From JBBQUP01 sp038212305 (lineage in GTDB: Bacteria; Bacteroidota; Bacteroidia; Bacteroidales; Marinilabiliaceae), in NCBI GenBank assembly GCA_038212305.1, contig JBBQUP010000013.1, positions 1 to 48,173 of the forward strand: 48,173 bases of DNA, written 5' to 3'. Position numbers and translations under genes: made by a program. How positions within the stretch are numbered: the stretch's first letter is position 1; each line of letters begins with the position of its first letter. Below, one piece after another: positions 43,477 to 48,173 of this stretch. The notes under the pieces are model-generated. The model searched no databases. It was not told where the DNA came from and saw nothing but the letters and a program-made list of their open reading frames with translations.

Positions 43477-44490
43477 TTATTTTACTGTGTGAACAGTTTT
43501 TATAATAATAGCAGCAACTTTATATGGATCAGCAGCCGAGTTTGGACGACGATCTTCTAACCATCCTTTCCATCCTTTATCAACTGTGATAAGAGGGATA
43601 CGGATTGAAGCACCACGGTCAGAAACACCAAAGCTAAATTTATCCCACGACTGAGTTTCGTGTTTTCCAGTTAAACGTAGGTGGTTGTCAGCACCATAAA
43701 CATCCATATGAGCTTTAATGATATCAGCAGGAGCGAATGCTTTACAAATTTTCTCGTAAGTTTCTTTTGAACCACATGTTCTTAATACGCTGTTTGAGAA
43801 GTTTGCATGCATACCTGAACCATTCCAGTCGGTATCACCAAGAGGCTTACAGTGCCAGTTAACAACTACGCCGTATTTTTCAGCGCAACGCTCAAGCATA
43901 TAACGAGCAACCCAAATCTGGTCACCAGCATCATGAGCACCTTTAGCGAAAATTTGGAATTCCCACTGTCCAGCAGCTACTTCGGCATTGATACCTTCGA
44001 TGTTTAAACCTGCTTCGATACAAAGATCTAGGTGTTCTTCAACAATTTCGCGTCCAAATGCATTTTGTCCACCAACACTGCAATAGTAAGGGCCTTGTGG
44101 CAGTGGATACCCATTAACGGGGAAGCCTAATGGCTTGTTTGTTTGAGGATCATATAAGAAATACTCTTGTTCGAAACCGAACCAGAAATCAGCATCTTCG
44201 TCAATAATTTGTGCGCGACCATTGGTTAAATGTGCAGTTCCATCAGCATTCATAACCTCCGTCATTACCAAATAAGCATTTTTACGTGCTGGATCTGGGT
44301 AAATAGCAACAGGCTTTAATACTAAGTCCGATTTTCCACCAGTTGCTTGATTGGTTGATGAACCATCAAATGACCAGTTTGGACAATCTCCTAATTTACC
44401 GCTAAAATTAGCTTCAACTTTAGTTTTGCTTCTCAATTGTTGTGTTGGCACTGTACCGTCCAACCAAATGTACTCCAATTTTGATTTCAT
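43477..44490 (-). CDS. glnA: Type II (eukaryotic-type) glutamine synthetase
   Basis: A 337-residue glutamine synthetase of class II, the short form found in eukaryotes and scattered bacteria. It starts with LEYIWLDGTVPTQQLRSKTK, then NWSFDGSSTNQATGGKSDLVLKP (beta-grasp domain). The catalytic part has WFGFEQEYFL (metal Glu pair), GINAEVAAGQWEFQI, NWHCKPLGDTDWNGSGMHANFS, GADNHLRLTGKHET and SDRGASIRIP, which differ clearly from classes I and III. It should form glutamine from glutamate, ATP and ammonium. It has its own promoter and terminator, so it is monocistronic. It coexists with the class III enzyme at 2.8 kb. Confidence 0.93.
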   Translation of the reverse strand: MKSKLEYIWLDGTVPTQQLRSKTKVEANFSGKLGDCPNWSFDGSSTNQATGGKSDLVLKPVAIYPDPARKNAYLVMTEVMNADGTAHLTNGRAQIIDEDADFWFGFEQEYFLYDPQTNKPLGFPVNGYPLPQGPYYCSVGGQNAFGREIVEEHLDLCIEAGLNIEGINAEVAAGQWEFQIFAKGAHDAGDQIWVARYMLERCAEKYGVVVNWHCKPLGDTDWNGSGMHANFSNSVLRTCGSKETYEKICKAFAPADIIKAHMDVYGADNHLRLTGKHETQSWDKFSFGVSDRGASIRIPLITVDKGWKGWLEDRRPNSAADPYKVAAIIIKTVHTVK

Positions 44491-44536
44491 GATAAATGTT
44501 ATTTAGTTGTCAAATTTTAATTTTCAATTAGCGGGT

Positions 44537-44544
44537 CAAAGATA
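44537..44544 (-). promoter_or_regulatory. -7 promoter box of glnA (GSII)
   Basis: Minus-strand TATCTTTG is a perfect TAnnTTTG match, 46 bases upstream of the ATG. The -33 region coincides with an inverted repeat. Confidence 0.65.
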
Positions 44545-44565
44545 TAAAAAGATTGTAATAATAAA

Positions 44566-44580
44566 ATCACTTTTAGTGAT
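44566..44580. promoter_or_regulatory. Inverted repeat over the glnA -33 region
   Basis: ATCACT-TTT-AGTGAT is a perfect 6-bp inverted repeat with a 3-base centre, beginning 22 bases upstream of the -7 box, where a -33 element is expected. It could be a binding site for a nitrogen-responsive regulator (inference only). Confidence 0.4.
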
Positions 44581-44873
44581 AATATATAAATTTTTAAGGG
44601 CTATTCTATCAAATTTGTGTTTTTATTCTTGTTAGGGGCTTTAAAAATAGGGGTTAGTGAGGTAGTTAGTGTGATAAATATCAGTTTTGTATTGATTGTT
44701 TGATTTTTATTGGGGTATTTATTGTCGAGTGGTCGTTTATTTGTTCGTTCGAAGATGAAAACGGGGGGCATCTGTTTAATTTGTATGATTTGCTGGATTA
44801 TGTTCAATCAAATTAATTGAATTGTAGTTGATTGAAAATTTGTAACTGAATTTGTGAACTCATCCATTATTAA

Positions 44874-44904
44874 TTGATGATGCCAAAAGATTGTATTACT
44901 TTTG
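44874..44904 (+). promoter_or_regulatory. Promoter of purM-prfA-pyrF
   Basis: TTG at 44874-44876, 20 bases, then TACTTTTG (44897-44904), a perfect -7 box at ideal spacing. This is the best complete Bacteroidota promoter in the window. The predicted start site lies roughly 20 bases before the GTG start of purM. Confidence 0.8.
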
Positions 44905-44929
44905 TCTGCCTGTTTAAAAACATATTTTC

Positions 44930-46099
44930 GTGAATACTGAATCAAGGTATAACTTAAGAGGGGTTTCTGCCTCAAAAGAAGATGTGCATAAAGCCATCGA
45001 GAACATTGATAAAGGTTTATACCCAAAAGCCTTTTGTAAAATCATACCTGATATTTTAGGTGGTGATGCCGATTATTGTAACATCATGCATGCTGATGGA
45101 GCTGGAACTAAATCGTCGTTGGCTTATCTCTATTGGAAAGAGACTGGCGACATGTCGGTTTGGACTGGGATAGCCCAGGATGCATTAATTATGAATGTGG
45201 ACGATTTACTATGTGTGGGTGCTACTGATAATATTTTGGTATCATCAACCATTGGACGGAATAAAAATCTTATCCCAGGTGAAGTTATCTCGGCTATTAT
45301 AAAAGGAACTGAAGAGGTATTGGAAAATCTTCGTCAAAATGGTATATCAATACACTCTACAGGCGGTGAAACCGCTGATGTGGGTGATTTGGTTCGCACG
45401 ATAATTGTAGATAGTACTGTTACTTGCCGAATGAAACGCTCCGATGTGATCTCGAATCACACCATTCAAGCAGGTGATGCAATTGTTGGCTTATCATCAT
45501 GTGGACAGGCTTCCTATGAATCTTCGTACAATGGTGGCATGGGAAGCAACGGGTTGACTTCGGCTCGACACGATGTATTTGGGAAGTATTTAGCAGATAA
45601 ATACTCAGAGAGCTTTGATCCGAAGGTTCCTATTGATTTAGTTTATTCAGGTAGCTGTAAATTAACTGATAAGGTTGATGGCGTAGACATTGATGCCGGA
45701 AAATTGGTATTGTCGCCAACGCGCACGTATGCACCAATAGTTAAGGCGCTTTTGTTAAAACATCGATCGAATATTCATGGAATGGTTCACTGTTCAGGTG
45801 GGGCTCAAACTAAAGTATTGCACTTTATCGATAATTTGCATGTTATCAAGGATAATTTATTTGACATCCCACCGTTGTTTAAGTTAATACATGAGCAATC
45901 AGGTACTTCATGGAGCGAAATGTATAAGGTTTTTAACATGGGACATCGATTCGAAATATACATTCATCCTCAATTTGCCAATGATATTATTGAAATAAGC
46001 AAATCGTTTGGGGTGGATGCAAAAATAGTGGGACGATGTGAAGCCTCTGATTCTAAGCGGCTCACAATCAAAAGTAGTTTTGGAACATTTGAGTATTAA
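44930..46099 (+). CDS. purM: Phosphoribosylformylglycinamidine cyclo-ligase (AIR synthetase)
   Basis: Closes FGAM to aminoimidazole ribotide using ATP, the fifth step of purine synthesis. The 389-residue protein is of the longer form common in Bacteroidota. It opens RYNLRGVSASKEDVHKAI, carries IMHADGAGTKSSLAYLYW (substrate/ATP motif), AQDALIMNVDDLLCVGA, the STGGETADVGD motif, IVGLSSCGQASYESSYNGGMGSNG and, near the end, MVHCSGGAQTKVLHF with FNMGHRFEIYI. The start is a GTG at 44930, 25 bases after the -7 box, and no better ATG precedes the conserved start. Eight bases separate it from prfA. Confidence 0.93.
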   Translation: MNTESRYNLRGVSASKEDVHKAIENIDKGLYPKAFCKIIPDILGGDADYCNIMHADGAGTKSSLAYLYWKETGDMSVWTGIAQDALIMNVDDLLCVGATDNILVSSTIGRNKNLIPGEVISAIIKGTEEVLENLRQNGISIHSTGGETADVGDLVRTIIVDSTVTCRMKRSDVISNHTIQAGDAIVGLSSCGQASYESSYNGGMGSNGLTSARHDVFGKYLADKYSESFDPKVPIDLVYSGSCKLTDKVDGVDIDAGKLVLSPTRTYAPIVKALLLKHRSNIHGMVHCSGGAQTKVLHFIDNLHVIKDNLFDIPPLFKLIHEQSGTSWSEMYKVFNMGHRFEIYIHPQFANDIIEISKSFGVDAKIVGRCEASDSKRLTIKSSFGTFEY

Positions 46100-46107
46100 A
46101 AGAAAAT

Positions 46108-47196
46108 ATGGCTCAGTATAATTCATTGTTTGAAAAACTGGAAGGTATCCGGTTGCGTTTCGAAGAGGTTTCGACACAGATTACCGATCCGTCGATAATT
46201 TCTGATCAGAAACGGTATGTGAAGCTCAATAAAGAGTATCGCGACTTAGAAAAAGTTGTGGCTGCTCAAAGTAGGTATAAAAACACTTTAGATAACATTG
46301 CATCATCCAAACAAATCCTAAAAGAGGAGAGTGATGAGGAGATGCGTGATATGGCAAAAGGTGAACTCGATGAGTTAGAGGATTTGCTTGCTCCAATGGA
46401 AGAGGAGATAAAGCTTCTGTTACTGCCTTCTGATCCACAAGATGCTAAGAATGCCATTGTTGAAATTCGTGCTGGTACAGGTGGCGATGAGGCGAGTATT
46501 TTTGCAGGCGATTTGTTTCGTATGTACACAAAATATTGCGAGCGTCGTAATTGGAAAGTTGAGGTTTCTAATACTTCCGAAGGCACAGCTGGTGGCTTTA
46601 AAGAAGTGGTGTTTAATGTTACCGGCGATGGTGTTTATGGAATTTTGAAGTACGAATCGGGTGTTCATCGTGTTCAACGCGTTCCTCAAACCGAAACTCA
46701 AGGACGGGTGCATACCTCCGCAGCATCGGTTGCTGTGCTTCCAGAGGCTGAAGAGTTTGATGTGGTTGTGCGTATGGAGGATATTCGTAAGGACACTTAC
46801 TGTTCTTCAGGCCCTGGTGGTCAAAGTGTGAATACCACTTATTCTGCCATACGATTAACACATATTCCTACTAATATTGTGGTTACTTGTCAGGATCAAA
46901 AATCGCAGCTTAAAAATTTCGATAAGGCTTTAATTGAGCTTCGTTCGCGAATATATAATCTTGAATATCAAAAATATATCGACGAGATATCGTCGAAACG
47001 TAAAACCATGGTTTCAACAGGCGACCGATCTGCCAAAATTCGTACCTATAATTATCCACAAGGCCGAATTACCGACCACCGAGTGAATTTCACGCTGTAT
47101 AATCTTCCTGTTGTCATGGATGGTGAGCTTCAGCCTGTTATCGATAAGTTGATTATTGAAGAGAATGCAGAGCGTTTAAAAGAGAGTAATATTTAA
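46108..47196 (+). CDS. prfA: Peptide chain release factor 1
   Basis: A 362-residue class I release factor that recognises UAA/UAG and triggers peptide release on the ribosome. The GGQ motif is at residues 237-239 (CSSGPGGQSVN). The codon-recognition PxT motif reads PQT in RVPQTETQGR, which marks RF1 rather than RF2. VEIRAGTGGDEASIFAGDL and KYESGVHRVQRVP are conserved. It is the middle gene of purM-prfA-pyrF. Confidence 0.97.
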   Translation: MAQYNSLFEKLEGIRLRFEEVSTQITDPSIISDQKRYVKLNKEYRDLEKVVAAQSRYKNTLDNIASSKQILKEESDEEMRDMAKGELDELEDLLAPMEEEIKLLLLPSDPQDAKNAIVEIRAGTGGDEASIFAGDLFRMYTKYCERRNWKVEVSNTSEGTAGGFKEVVFNVTGDGVYGILKYESGVHRVQRVPQTETQGRVHTSAASVAVLPEAEEFDVVVRMEDIRKDTYCSSGPGGQSVNTTYSAIRLTHIPTNIVVTCQDQKSQLKNFDKALIELRSRIYNLEYQKYIDEISSKRKTMVSTGDRSAKIRTYNYPQGRITDHRVNFTLYNLPVVMDGELQPVIDKLIIEENAERLKESNI

Positions 47197-47210
47197 AACT
47201 AAATTTCATC

Positions 47211-48050
47211 ATGACTCGTCAGGAATTATTCGAAAACATAAAACGTAAAAAAAGCTTTCTTTGCGTCGGACTCGATTCTGATATTACTAAAATACCAGCT
47301 CATTTATTAGATACATCTGATCCGCTATTTGCTTTTAACAAACTAATTGTTGATGCAACACACGATTTATGTGTGGCTTATAAACCAAATTTGGCTTTTT
47401 ATGAGAGTTTGGGTGTTGACGGGTGGAAATCGTTGGAGAAAACGGTTCATTATATTCGAGCTACTTACCCCGATCAGTTTATAATTGCTGATGCTAAACG
47501 AGGTGATATTGGTAATACATCGAGCATGTATGCCAAAGCATTTTTCGAGGCAATGGATTTCGATTCGGTTACGGTTGCTCCATACATGGGCGAAGATTCG
47601 GTTAAGCCTTTCCTAGGATACGATCAAAAGTGGGTGATTCTTTTAGCTTTAACGTCGAATAAAGGTGCTTTCGATTTTCAGTTTATGACCGAGAAGGGCG
47701 AAAAGCTTTATGAAAAAGTAATTAAAACCTCTGCCACTTGGGGCAATTCCGATAATATGATGTTTGTGGTAGGTGCTACCAAAGCTGATATGTTAGCCGA
47801 TATTCGAAAACTGATTCCAGATCATTTTTTATTGGTTCCGGGAGTGGGAGCACAAGGCGGAAGTCTTCGCGAAGTGGTTGATAATGGGTTGAATAGCACT
47901 TGTGGTTTGTTAGTGAACTCATCACGTCAAATTATTTACGCAGGAAATGGTGTCGATTTCGATGCTAAAGCCCGGCAAGGCGCGCTTGAAGTTCAGCAGG
48001 AGATGGCGTCGCTATTAAAAGAGCGATGCTTGATATCAATAGTCCGTTAG
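47211..48050 (+). CDS. pyrF: Orotidine 5'-phosphate decarboxylase (type 2)
   Basis: Decarboxylates OMP to UMP, the last step of pyrimidine synthesis. The 279-residue length and the motifs FLCVGLDSDITKIP, KPNLAFYESLG, the catalytic DAKRGDIGNTSSMYAKAFF, VTVAPYMGEDSVKPFL and LVPGVGAQGGSL are those of the type 2 subfamily seen in Bacteroidota. It begins 14 bases after prfA and closes the operon. A short GC-containing palindrome (CGGCAA/TTGCCG near 48059-48072) follows, but without a T-tract. Confidence 0.96.
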   Translation: MTRQELFENIKRKKSFLCVGLDSDITKIPAHLLDTSDPLFAFNKLIVDATHDLCVAYKPNLAFYESLGVDGWKSLEKTVHYIRATYPDQFIIADAKRGDIGNTSSMYAKAFFEAMDFDSVTVAPYMGEDSVKPFLGYDQKWVILLALTSNKGAFDFQFMTEKGEKLYEKVIKTSATWGNSDNMMFVVGATKADMLADIRKLIPDHFLLVPGVGAQGGSLREVVDNGLNSTCGLLVNSSRQIIYAGNGVDFDAKARQGALEVQQEMASLLKERCLISIVR

Positions 48051-48053
48051 ATT

Positions 48054-48173
48054 TTAAGCGGCAATTTTGCCGTATTCCAATAGTTCTTTGACAATTTTTT
48101 GATTTTTAGCAGTGTTTGGATTAATAGCAAACCTGCACATAAATCGTTCGAGCATCAATGTATTGTTGTACAA
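48054..48173 (-). CDS. C-terminal 39 residues of an unidentified protein (partial)
   Basis: A minus-strand frame is open from the window edge to a TAA at 48054-48056, convergent with pyrF and only 3 bases beyond its stop. The translation (MLERFMCRFAINPNTAK, then QKIVKELLEYGKIAA) has the look of a helical protein end, with ordinary amino-acid composition. No family is recognisable from this fragment. Confidence 0.5.
   Translation of the reverse strand: MYNNTLMLERFMCRFAINPNTAKNQKIVKELLEYGKIAA

Larger units (their letters stand above)
44491..44929. other. Intergenic region between glnA and purM
   Basis: A 439-base divergent spacer. It contains the glnA -7 box (44537-44544), an overlapping inverted repeat (44566-44580) and the purM promoter (44874-44904). 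An open minus-strand frame at 44601-44807 has low-complexity Asn/Ile/Lys-rich composition and no family resemblance, and is not called. Nothing else is evident between 44590 and 44870. Confidence 0.65.

Noticed and set aside
44601..44807. A 68-codon minus-strand frame between glnA and purM
   Set aside because: Low-complexity Asn/Ile/Lys/Thr composition expected from AT-rich non-coding DNA.
46266..46586. A 106-codon frame antisense to prfA
   Set aside because: Serine-rich antisense shadow of a well-conserved gene.

Overview
The window is chromosomal DNA from a low-GC member of the Bacteroidota, probably a Bacteroidales/Marinilabiliales-type lineage; I cannot name the genus. The signs are a full SusC/SusD/SusE/SusF starch locus, a type IX secretion C-terminal domain on the large amylase, a type III glutamine synthetase, Bacteroidota -7 boxes (TAnnTTTG) in several leaders, and no clear Shine-Dalgarno sequences. 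There is no sign of a plasmid, prophage, CRISPR array, rRNA or tRNA.

Layout. 1-2.6 kb: aroB-aroA (shikimate pathway) on the minus strand. 2.8-8.6 kb: a type III glutamine synthetase, then a putative three-gene unit made of a gamma-glutamyl-ligase-like glutamine synthetase homologue, a small-molecule kinase and a HAD-IIA protein. 8.6-14 kb: an outer-membrane barrel protein, a lone arginine deiminase, endonuclease IV, a DUF4294 protein, a SRPBCC protein and an SDR oxidoreductase. 14.1-36.8 kb: the alpha-glucan utilisation locus. 37-43 kb: a polyprenyl-phosphate sugar transferase, pcm, a metallo-beta-lactamase-fold hydrolase and gcvP. 43-48 kb: a small membrane protein, a type II glutamine synthetase, and purM-prfA-pyrF.

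How the alpha-glucan locus probably works: a T9SS-exported GH13 amylase and the SusD/E/F lipoproteins bind and cut starch at the surface. SusC imports oligosaccharides. A SusA-type neopullulanase and a GH13 lipoprotein trim them in the envelope. An SLC45-like MFS carrier takes maltose across the inner membrane, maltose phosphorylase (GH65) splits it to glucose and beta-glucose-1-phosphate, and PgmB makes glucose-6-phosphate. A LacI-family regulator lies between the two divergent operons. Candidate operators with a GCAAACG core sit upstream of both, and each is 88-89 bp from the best -7 box.

The least expected items are: an intact GH13 paralogue that has lost every catalytic residue; a 144-bp nested inverted-repeat element inside the phosphorylase/amylase operon; a small family of palindromic intergenic elements (three copies); three classes of glutamine synthetase family protein within 42 kb; and the ligase/kinase/HAD cluster, whose substrate I cannot identify.
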